Below, piece by piece: positions 16,336 to 23,647 of a DNA stretch of 64,000 nt. The DNA is taken from the NCBI RefSeq assembly GCF_010686725.1, contig NZ_JAAGWZ010000003.1, forward strand, positions 186,001 to 250,000, given 5' to 3'. Positions within the stretch are counted from its first letter, which is position 1. Each line of letters begins with the position of its first letter. The position numbers and the translations under genes were made by a program. The DNA is from Galbitalea soli. GTDB taxonomy: Bacteria > Actinomycetota > Actinomycetes > Actinomycetales > Microbacteriaceae. The notes below the pieces were generated by a model. It had not been told where the DNA came from and made no database searches. It worked only from the letters and a program-made list of their open reading frames with translations.

Positions 16336-17006
16336 CGATTCACCTCCGGTTCGATGAGGGGGCGCGGGGAGCCGGGCGTGCGAGGCAGATGGGCAACGGG
16401 CACCGCGCCACGGGCATCCGGCACCCGCAGCCAGGGGATCGTGACGTTGACCATGGGGCCCACCAGCAGAGCGAAGGCCACCGTTCCGATGCCGACGGAC
16501 CCGCCGAGCAGCCAGCCCGCGGCGAGCACCGTTACCTCGATCGCGGTGCGCACGGCCCAGATCGGCCATCCGGTGCGGCGGTGGATGCCCGTCATGAGTC
16601 CATCGCGGGGGCCGGGGCCCATCCGCGCTCCGATGTAGAGGCCGGTCGCGACGGCGAGCAGCGCGAGGCCGCCGGCGAACAGGATGCCCTGCTCGAGCGG
16701 CCGCGTCTGGGAGGGCACCACGGCGAGGGCGAACTGCGCGCTCGGACCGATGAGGAGCACGTTGACGACCGTGCCGATTCCGGGCTTCTGGCGAATCGGG
16801 ATCCAGAGCAGGAGGACGAGGCCGCCGATGACGTCGGTGAGCAGCCCGAACGACCACCCGGTCTGCGCCGAGACTCCCTGGGTGAGCACGTCCCACGGGG
16901 CGACGCCGATGTGCGCCTGCAGCATCATGCCGATGCCGAAGCCGTAGAGGAAGAGGCCGACGAGGAGCTGCGCGATGCGCCGGGTGAGGAGGAGCCGAGA
17001 GGACAT
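16332..17006 (-). CDS. YczE-family integral membrane protein
   Basis: 224 residues from ATG 17006 (a TTG at 17018 would add four residues). Six or so hydrophobic segments and the motifs GFGIGMMLQAHIGVAPWDVL and GARMGPGPRDGLMTG fit the YczE/YyaS family. The molecular function is unproven. It is divergent from a MocR-type regulator, the same arrangement as yczE beside the MocR gene ycxD in Bacillus. A palindrome at 17015-17030 lies directly upstream of its start. Confidence 0.88.
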   Translation of the reverse strand: MSSRLLLTRRIAQLLVGLFLYGFGIGMMLQAHIGVAPWDVLTQGVSAQTGWSFGLLTDVIGGLVLLLWIPIRQKPGIGTVVNVLLIGPSAQFALAVVPSQTRPLEQGILFAGGLALLAVATGLYIGARMGPGPRDGLMTGIHRRTGWPIWAVRTAIEVTVLAAGWLLGGSVGIGTVAFALLVGPMVNVTIPWLRVPDARGAVPVAHLPRTPGSPRPLIEPEVNR

Positions 17007-17014
17007 GCTTGTAT

Positions 17015-17051
17015 CCAATTACCGAATTGGACCTTCTACAAGATGCCAATT
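17015..17051. promoter_or_regulatory. MocR operator candidate in the divergent region
   Basis: CCAATT-ACCG-AATTGG (17015-17030) is a perfect 6-bp-arm inverted repeat, and a further CCAATT follows at 17046-17051, 31 bp from the first. The sites lie in the only 60 bp between yczE and the regulator gene. TAAAGT at 17056-17061 is a likely -10 box for the regulator, 6 nt before its ATG. Confidence 0.55.
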
Positions 17052-17067
17052 CGCGTAAAGTGGCCTC

Positions 17068-18498
17068 ATGGCACTCATCTCGGCACGCGCACTCGGTCTC
17101 CTGCTCGAGGGCTGGCGCAGCGACCCTGCCCACGCGGCCTACGTCGCGCTCGCCGACCGCGTGCGGCTGCTGATCCTCGACGGACGCATACCGCTGAGCA
17201 CGCGCATCCCCGCCGAGCGCGACCTCGCCGCCCAGCTCGGTATCAGCCGCACCACCGTCACCGCGGCCTACGCCGAACTGCGCGATGCCGGGTACCTCCG
17301 CAGCCTGCGCGGCTCGGGCAGCGTCGCCCAGCTGCCCTCGACCGCCTCGCGGCCCGCCGATGCCTTCGAGCGGGGCTACCTGGACTTCAGCAAGGCCGCC
17401 CTGCCCGCGCTCCCCGTCGTCGCCGATGCCGCCACGCGCGCCGCGCAGGAGCTGCCCGCCCACCTGGGCGAGACCGGCTTCGACCCCATCGGGGTGTTCG
17501 CGCTCCGGGAGGCCATCGCAGACCGCTACACGGCGCGCGGACTGCCCACGAGCGCCGACGACATCATGGTGACCGTCGGCGCCCAGCACGCGATCGCGCT
17601 CCTCTCCCGCACGCTCCTCTCGCGCGGCGACCGGGCTCTCGTCGAGACGCCCAGCTACCCGCACGCGATGGAGGCGCTGTGGGATGCGGGCGCGCGTCTC
17701 GTGCCGGTGAGCGTGTCGACCGAGGACGGCTGGGATGAGGCGCAACTGGAGCAGGCCATCCAGCGCACCAGCCCGAGCCTGGGCTACCTGATGCCGGACT
17801 TCCACAACCCCACGGGCGCGTCGATGTCGGACGAGCTCAAGGAGAAGACGGCTCGTCTCGCGACCGCGGCCGGCACCATCCTGATCGCGGACGAGACGAT
17901 GGGCGAGCTCGCGATCGACGGCCCGGGTGCTCGCACCCCGTTCGCGGCCTACGGCGGCGGGTCATCCCGGCACGTCGTGATCGGCTCGGTCGGCAAGTCG
18001 ATCTGGGGCGGGCTTCGGGTCGGCTGGATCCGCGCCGAGCCGAGCATCATGCAGCGGCTCATCCGCAGTCGGAACTCCGGCGACCTCGGCACGCCCATCC
18101 TCGAGCAGCTCATCGTCAAGAACCTGCTCGCCGACTACGACCAGATCCTCGAGACACGGCGCGGGCAGCTCAGGCTCGGCCGCGACCACCTGGCCGCCGC
18201 GCTCGCAGCCCGAATGCCGGAGTGGTCCATCCCGACCCCCGCGGGCGGCCTCACCTTCTGGGTCGGCCTCGGCGACGCGGTCAGCTCGCAGTTCACGCTC
18301 GCCGCCCGCAACCACGGCCTGCTGCTCGCCGCGGGTCCGCGCTTCGGCATCGACGGCGCCTTCGAGCGCTTCCTTCGCCTACCGTACTCGTACTCGCTCG
18401 AGGAGCTCGACAGGGGGGCGGATGCCCTCGCCGCCGCGTGGGCGGACGTGGGACGCTACTCGCTCCCCGAGACCGGATACCTGGCCGCCGTCGTCTGA
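17068..18498 (+). CDS. MocR-family (GntR plus aminotransferase-like) regulator
   Basis: 476 residues. A GntR winged helix occupies about residues 15-85 (LSTRIPAERDLAAQLGISRTTVTAAYAEL). A class-I aminotransferase-like domain follows with the PLP site (VIGSVGKSIWGGLRVGW, lysine in SVGKS) and a preceding DET segment for the PLP pyridine. MocR proteins use bound PLP as effector rather than catalysing transamination. It probably controls the divergent yczE gene and its own expression. Length is normal. Confidence 0.93.
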   Translation: MALISARALGLLLEGWRSDPAHAAYVALADRVRLLILDGRIPLSTRIPAERDLAAQLGISRTTVTAAYAELRDAGYLRSLRGSGSVAQLPSTASRPADAFERGYLDFSKAALPALPVVADAATRAAQELPAHLGETGFDPIGVFALREAIADRYTARGLPTSADDIMVTVGAQHAIALLSRTLLSRGDRALVETPSYPHAMEALWDAGARLVPVSVSTEDGWDEAQLEQAIQRTSPSLGYLMPDFHNPTGASMSDELKEKTARLATAAGTILIADETMGELAIDGPGARTPFAAYGGGSSRHVVIGSVGKSIWGGLRVGWIRAEPSIMQRLIRSRNSGDLGTPILEQLIVKNLLADYDQILETRRGQLRLGRDHLAAALAARMPEWSIPTPAGGLTFWVGLGDAVSSQFTLAARNHGLLLAAGPRFGIDGAFERFLRLPYSYSLEELDRGADALAAAWADVGRYSLPETGYLAAVV

Positions 18499-18589
18499 GG
18501 CCCGCCCACAGCTGGGTATTCGCCGGGCGCGGTGCACATACCTCCCCCGGGAGTACCTCCGCGCGGGACGCCGCTGAAATACTCGACGC

Positions 18590-21500
18590 ATGCACCTTCT
18601 CTCTGTCTTCAGCCTGCGCAACCGCGCCCTGATCGCGCTCGTCACGATCGTGATCGGCATCTTCGGCGGCATCGCGCTGACCACGCTGAAGCAGGAGCTC
18701 ATCCCCTCCATCACCTCACCGCAGCTCGTGATCATCAGCAGCTACCCGGGAGCCACGCCCGCGGTCGTCGAGCACGACGTGAGCACGCCCATCGAGACGG
18801 CGATCCAGGGCGTCGAGGGGCTCGACACGACGACGGCGACCTCGCGATCGAGCGCGTCCACCGTCTCCGCCACCTTCAAGTACGGCACCGACATCACGAC
18901 CTCCGAGCAGAAGGTGCAGCTGGCGATCGATCGGCTCACGCTGCCGAGCGGGGTGACGCCGCAGGTGGTGACCGGGTCGATCGACGACCTGCCGGTCATC
19001 CAGCTCGCCGTGACGAGCGATCTCAGCGGCCGCGACCTGACCACGGCCCTCAAGAAGTCGACGATCGATGCGCTGCAAAGCCTCGACGGGGTTCGGGAGG
19101 CGAGCCTCCTCGGCACCCTCGGTCAGCGCGTGACCATCACGCCCGATCTCGACGCGCTGAAGAAGAAGGGGCTCACCACCCAGTCGATCAAGGATGCGCT
19201 GTCGGCCAACGGCACCCTGCTCGCCTCCGGCGACATCACGGAGAACGGCAAGACGCTCGTCGTTCAGGCCGGCCAGCAGATCACCTCCGTCGATCAGCTC
19301 GACGCGCTTCCGCTGCTGGGCAGCGCCACCACGGCGACCGGCACGGCCGCGGGCTCTGCGGGCGGCGCGGCCGCAGCGCGCGCGGGAGTCCCCGTCACCC
19401 CGACCCCCGCCGCGACCCCCAAGGTCATCACGCTCGGCAGCGTCGCGACCGTGCGATTGACGGATGACCCTGCCACCGGAATCTCGCGCGTGAACGGCAA
19501 GCCCGCCCTCACGATCGCCGTCACCAAGCGACCCGACGGCAACACCGTCGCGGTCTCCAAGCTCGTGAACAAGCAGATCCCGGCCCTCGAGACCGCGCTC
19601 GGGCACAACACCCGATTCACGGTCGTCTTCGATCAGGCGCCCTACATTCAGCAGTCCATCGACGACCTCGCGACCGAGGGCCTGCTCGGCCTCACCTTCG
19701 CGGTCATCATCATCCTGATCTTCCTGTTCTCGATCCGCTCGACCCTCGTCACCGCGATCTCGATTCCCGCCTCGGTGCTCATCACCTTCATCGGGATGCT
19801 CGCCGCCGGGTACTCGCTCAACATCATCACGCTCGGTGCACTCACCATCGCGATCGGCCGGGTCGTCGACGACTCCATCGTCGTGATCGAGAACATCAAG
19901 CGACACATCGCGACCGGAGAGGAGAAGCTGCCCGCCATCCTCGGTGCGGTGCGCGAGGTCGCCGGCGCGGTGACGGCCTCGACGGTCACCACCGTCGCGG
20001 TCTTCCTGCCGCTCGCACTCGTCTCCGGGCAGGTCGGCGAGCTGTTCCGACCGTTCGCGCTGACCGTCACGATCGCGCTCGCCGCGTCGCTCTTCGTCGC
20101 GCTCACCATCGTGCCGGTGCTCGCCTACTGGTTCCTCGGCAGCGGTCGGCGGCGCGGGAAGGCGGCGGCTGCGGCGGCTGCGCCCGCAGCGGAGGTGGAT
20201 GAGCTGGAGAAGCCGTCGCGCCTGCAGAAGGCCTACATTCCGATCATCCGCTGGACGACCCATCGCGTCACGGCCGCCCTCCTGGTCGTCCTCCTCGCGG
20301 TGCTCGTGCTCGGGGGCACGGTCTTCATGGCGGGCGGCCTCAAGACCAACTTCATCGGCGACAGCGGCCAGAACACGCTCACGGTCAGCCAGCAGCTGCC
20401 GCTCGGCGCGAGCCTCGACGCCAAGAACGCGGCGGCGACCCGGGTGGAGAAGGCGCTCGAAGGCGTGAAGGGCGTCGACATCGTGCAGCTCTCCATCGGA
20501 TCGAGCGGCTCGTCGCTGCGGCAGGCGTTCGGATCCGGCGGCGACATCACCTTCTCGCTCACGACCGACGCCGCGATGGATCAGGCGGCGATCCAGTCGC
20601 GCGTGCGCACCGCCATCGACGGGCTGAGCGGCGTGGGCACGGTCGCGCTCCAGGGCGCCTCAGCGGGCTTCGCCTCGAGCGACATCACCGTCACGGTGAC
20701 GGCGCAGAACGACGCACAGCTGCGCACGGCCGCCGGGCAGGTGTACGACGCGGTGAAGGGGCTCAGCGTGACGGGCCAGTCGTCGAGCAACCTGTCCAAC
20801 CAGTCGCCCTACATCGCGGTGCGCGTGGACCGGGCCAAGGCCGCGAAGAAGAGCATGAGCGAACTCGCGGTCGGCAGCCAGGTCGCGGAGGCGATGAACC
20901 CCTCCGCCTCGGGAACCGTCGTGATCAACGACACCACCCTGTCGATCTACATCACGAACCCGAAGGAGCCGCTCACGGCCCAGGGGCTCAAGGACTACAA
21001 GATTCAGACACCGCTCGGTACGACCGTGCCCCTGTCTGACCTCGCCTCCGTCGCCGTGGTGAACGGGCCGGCGAGCATCACCACGATCAAGGGCGTGCAG
21101 AGCGCGACCGTCACCGTCACCCCCAAGGGCGACAACACGGGTGGCGCTTCGGCGGCGGTCACCGCGGCCGTGAACAAGCTCTCGCTTCCGGCCGGGGCCA
21201 AGGCCACCATCGGCGGGGTGACGTCAAGCCAGAGCGACGCCTTCGGTCAGCTGGGTTACGCGCTTCTCGCCGCCATCCTCATCGTGTACATCGTCATGGT
21301 CGCGACGTTCAAGAGCCTCCGCCAGCCGCTCCTGTTGCTCGCCTCGGTGCCCTTCGCCGCCACCGGCGCCATCGCGCTGCAGAAGATCTCGAACATCCCG
21401 CTCGGCGTGCCCTCCCTCATCGGCGTGCTGATGCTCATCGGCATCGTGGTCACGAACGCCATCGTCCTGGTCGACCTCGTCAACCAGTACCGACGGCGCG

Positions 21501-21817
21501 GCTACCGGGTGGGCGAATCGATCGTGCACGGCGCGAGTCGCCGACTGCGCCCGATCCTCATGACCGCCCTCGCCACCATCTTCGCCCTGCTCCCCATGGC
21601 GCTCGGCGTCACCGGCAAGGGCGGGTTCATCTCGCAGCCGCTCGCCATCGTCGTGATCGGCGGTCTGGTCTCCTCCACGCTGCTGACCCTCGTGGTGCTG
21701 CCCGCGCTGTACTACCTCGTGGAGGGCGCGAGGGAACGGCGCACGGATCGACGGGAGCGCAAGGCCGCCGCGGCCCTCACTCCCGCGGTGCCAGATCCTT
21801 CGCGAAGCACAGACTGA
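18590..21817 (+). CDS. RND-family efflux transporter
   Basis: 1075 residues in the usual AcrB-like layout: first membrane helix at residues 12-32, a large extracytoplasmic domain, helices near 360-540, a second external domain and helices near 870-1035. The proton-relay aspartates are seen in GRVVDDSIVVIENI. Sequence style (QELIPSITSPQLVIISSYPGA) is closest to SwrC-like pumps of Gram-positives, which act without an outer-membrane channel. The first external domain carries an Ala/Gly/Pro-rich insertion near residues 243-280. No membrane-fusion gene is adjacent. The ATG at 18590 starts a canonical RND N-terminus. Confidence 0.93.
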   Translation: MHLLSVFSLRNRALIALVTIVIGIFGGIALTTLKQELIPSITSPQLVIISSYPGATPAVVEHDVSTPIETAIQGVEGLDTTTATSRSSASTVSATFKYGTDITTSEQKVQLAIDRLTLPSGVTPQVVTGSIDDLPVIQLAVTSDLSGRDLTTALKKSTIDALQSLDGVREASLLGTLGQRVTITPDLDALKKKGLTTQSIKDALSANGTLLASGDITENGKTLVVQAGQQITSVDQLDALPLLGSATTATGTAAGSAGGAAAARAGVPVTPTPAATPKVITLGSVATVRLTDDPATGISRVNGKPALTIAVTKRPDGNTVAVSKLVNKQIPALETALGHNTRFTVVFDQAPYIQQSIDDLATEGLLGLTFAVIIILIFLFSIRSTLVTAISIPASVLITFIGMLAAGYSLNIITLGALTIAIGRVVDDSIVVIENIKRHIATGEEKLPAILGAVREVAGAVTASTVTTVAVFLPLALVSGQVGELFRPFALTVTIALAASLFVALTIVPVLAYWFLGSGRRRGKAAAAAAAPAAEVDELEKPSRLQKAYIPIIRWTTHRVTAALLVVLLAVLVLGGTVFMAGGLKTNFIGDSGQNTLTVSQQLPLGASLDAKNAAATRVEKALEGVKGVDIVQLSIGSSGSSLRQAFGSGGDITFSLTTDAAMDQAAIQSRVRTAIDGLSGVGTVALQGASAGFASSDITVTVTAQNDAQLRTAAGQVYDAVKGLSVTGQSSSNLSNQSPYIAVRVDRAKAAKKSMSELAVGSQVAEAMNPSASGTVVINDTTLSIYITNPKEPLTAQGLKDYKIQTPLGTTVPLSDLASVAVVNGPASITTIKGVQSATVTVTPKGDNTGGASAAVTAAVNKLSLPAGAKATIGGVTSSQSDAFGQLGYALLAAILIVYIVMVATFKSLRQPLLLLASVPFAATGAIALQKISNIPLGVPSLIGVLMLIGIVVTNAIVLVDLVNQYRRRGYRVGESIVHGASRRLRPILMTALATIFALLPMALGVTGKGGFISQPLAIVVIGGLVSSTLLTLVVLPALYYLVEGARERRTDRRERKAAAALTPAVPDPSRSTD

Positions 21818-22313
21818 ACTCGTCGCCGGTGTAGGGACCGAAGTTCGGGATGCGCTCGAACCCGAGGCGGCCGTACATGGCGATCGCCGCGTGCTGCAGC
21901 GGACCGGTCTCCAGTTGCAGGCGGCGCACGCCCGAGCGCCGGGCGTGCGTCTCGACGGCATCCAGCAGCGCGCGGCCCACCCCGAGACCGCGGGCCGGCT
22001 CGGCGACGAACATGCGCTTGACCTCGGAGAAGCCCTCCCGGGGGAGCAGCGCGGCGATGCCGAGGATGTCGACGTCACCAGCGCCGGCGGCTTCGGCAGC
22101 GCCGGCAGCTTCGGCAGCGCCGGCAGCGCCGGCAGTGACCGCGCCCGTGCTCCGCGCCGCGAAGACGGCCACGCCCGGGGCTGCGAGTTCGTCCGCGTCG
22201 ACCAGGTAACAGCTCTCGGGCGGGTACAGGCTGAAGGCGAACTCGTCGCTCTGCCTCAGCAACTCCCGCACGCCGGGGTGGTGCGGGCGCTCGATCGCGA
22301 CGGTGACGCTCAC
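21777..22313 (-). CDS. GNAT-family N-acetyltransferase
   Basis: 178 residues with the acetyl-CoA loop ARGLGVGRALLDAVE and a C-terminal LETGPLQHAAIAMYGRLGF, standard for GNAT enzymes. The GTG at 22313 overlaps the stop of the upstream esterase gene as GTGA. An Ala/Gly/Glu-rich insertion (residues ~58-78) encoded by an imperfect tandem repeat separates two core beta strands. The 3' end overlaps the convergent RND gene by 41 bp. Substrate is unknown. Confidence 0.85.
   Translation of the reverse strand: MSVTVAIERPHHPGVRELLRQSDEFAFSLYPPESCYLVDADELAAPGVAVFAARSTGAVTAGAAGAAEAAGAAEAAGAGDVDILGIAALLPREGFSEVKRMFVAEPARGLGVGRALLDAVETHARRSGVRRLQLETGPLQHAAIAMYGRLGFERIPNFGPYTGDEFSLCFAKDLAPRE
22081..22137. 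repeat. Short GC-rich tandem repeat inside the acetyltransferase gene
   Basis: About three imperfect copies of an 18-bp unit built from GCGCCGGCAGCTTCGGCA encode alternating AAG and AAE triplets. Such slippage-prone repeats change length easily while keeping frame. Confidence 0.6.
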
Positions 22314-23380
22314 GGGCTCGGGATACCGGTGCTGCCGGCGGGAGGGGTCGGAGTGCCGTCGCCCGCTGCGCCGTCCCTCGCCGAGGAGGTGGCCGCAGTC
22401 CCGCCCGCGATCACCTTGCCGGCCGCCGAGGTCGCGAGGTTCGAGCGGAAGAAGTCGACGATCTGGCGCAGCAGCGCCGGGCTGAGGAGCGCCGTCGCGT
22501 GCCGCGACCCCGGCACGGTCACGAAGCTGACAGGCACGGCGGACGCCCGCAGCGCGGCGACGAAGTTCGTCGCCTGCGAGAGCGGGATGCGCTCCGCCGT
22601 GGAGTGCGCGACGAAGAAGGGCGGGTCGGTCGGGTCGATCTGGTACTGCGGCGATGCGGCGCGGGCCGCCGGGCAAATGAGTCGCGCGCAGTGCAGGTAG
22701 CGCTTCACGAATGGGACGAAAGTGGGCAACTCGCGACCGCGGGAGGTGAGGTCGATGGGGGCGCTCAGCTCGGCCACGGCGGCGACGCGACTGCCCGCGT
22801 CGAGGCGACCACTGCCGGAGGTGCCCAACAGCGACACGAGATTGCCACCGGCCGACCCGCCGAACGCGCCGATGCGGGTCGGGTCGATCGCGAAGCGCGA
22901 GACCTGCGCCGGGTCGCGGAGCCATTCGACGGCGGAGCGGAGGTCATCCAGCGCCGCGGGGAAGGGGTGCTGCGGGGCGAGGCGGTAGTCGATGGACGCG
23001 GTCACGAATCCGCGCGACGCCATGAACTCGCACAGCGAGCGCCAGCCCGATTTGTCGCCGAGCGCCCAACTGCCGCCGTGCACCTCGACGATGGCGGGGC
23101 GGGGAGCGACGGCGGCGTGCGGCCCCGTCGTCGAGCTCGTCGCCGCGCGCGGAACGCACAGGTCGAGGAGCAGCGGTGCCCCGTCGGCCATCGCGTAGGG
23201 CAGGTCGGCGTGCACGGTCACGCCCGCGTACGGGTCGGGGGCCGTGGCAGCGGGATGCGCGCCGCTCGCCTGAGCGTTCGACACCGGTGACGCGCTCGAA
23301 CAGCCCGCGAGCCCGAGGGCACCCGCGAGCGCGATCGCGATGAGGGCCGGCAGGGGCCGAGGTCGGGATCGCGCGTGCAT
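22310..23380 (-). CDS. Alpha/beta-hydrolase (esterase-like) lipoprotein
   Basis: 356 residues. The N-terminus has a lipoprotein signal (ALIAIALAGALGLAGC), so the enzyme is membrane-anchored outside. The oxyanion HGGSW motif, the nucleophile elbow GAFGGSAGG and a later GSRHATAL segment with the catalytic His define a BD-FAE/esterase-lipase family member. Ser in GGSAGG is the nucleophile. The C-terminus is a Ser/Ala/Pro-rich tail. It is the first gene of a two-gene unit with the acetyltransferase. Confidence 0.87.
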   Translation of the reverse strand: MHARSRPRPLPALIAIALAGALGLAGCSSASPVSNAQASGAHPAATAPDPYAGVTVHADLPYAMADGAPLLLDLCVPRAATSSTTGPHAAVAPRPAIVEVHGGSWALGDKSGWRSLCEFMASRGFVTASIDYRLAPQHPFPAALDDLRSAVEWLRDPAQVSRFAIDPTRIGAFGGSAGGNLVSLLGTSGSGRLDAGSRVAAVAELSAPIDLTSRGRELPTFVPFVKRYLHCARLICPAARAASPQYQIDPTDPPFFVAHSTAERIPLSQATNFVAALRASAVPVSFVTVPGSRHATALLSPALLRQIVDFFRSNLATSAAGKVIAGGTAATSSARDGAAGDGTPTPPAGSTGIPSP

Positions 23381-23419
23381 GGTGCTGTGTAGATTAGTGC
23401 GTTTTGCTGGGGTTTCGGG

Positions 23420-23647
23420 TAACGTTGTCAGGTCGGCTCAAGACAGCGCGGAACAACCGCGTATGGGTTTGTAAGTCTTGCGGGCCGGAGTGACGCCAAC
23501 CTGGCGGCACGATCACACGAACTGTATGTGACGGCCTCGGTCAAAGACTGCCCGGGTTCTAGTAGTGCGCGGCGGATGCTCCGTCGCCTTTGTTGCACTG
23601 CCTCGCACACGATGTGCCATGCACCAGACAACAACCCGGAAAGAATC
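23420..23647 (+). promoter_or_regulatory. Promoter and long 5' leader of the DEAD-box helicase gene
   Basis: GGTAACGT (-10 TAACGT at 23420-23425) matches the box used by the gene at 3766 and would start transcription near 23432, giving a leader of about 215 nt with no convincing gene. Such leaders are common on cold-inducible helicase mRNAs and could fold or bind the helicase itself. I see no known riboswitch in it. GGAAAG precedes the ATG. Confidence 0.4.

Noticed and set aside
23420-23647. The helicase leader considered as a known riboswitch
   Set aside because: I could not find the core sequences of c-di-AMP, TPP, SAM, cobalamin or other familiar riboswitches in it.
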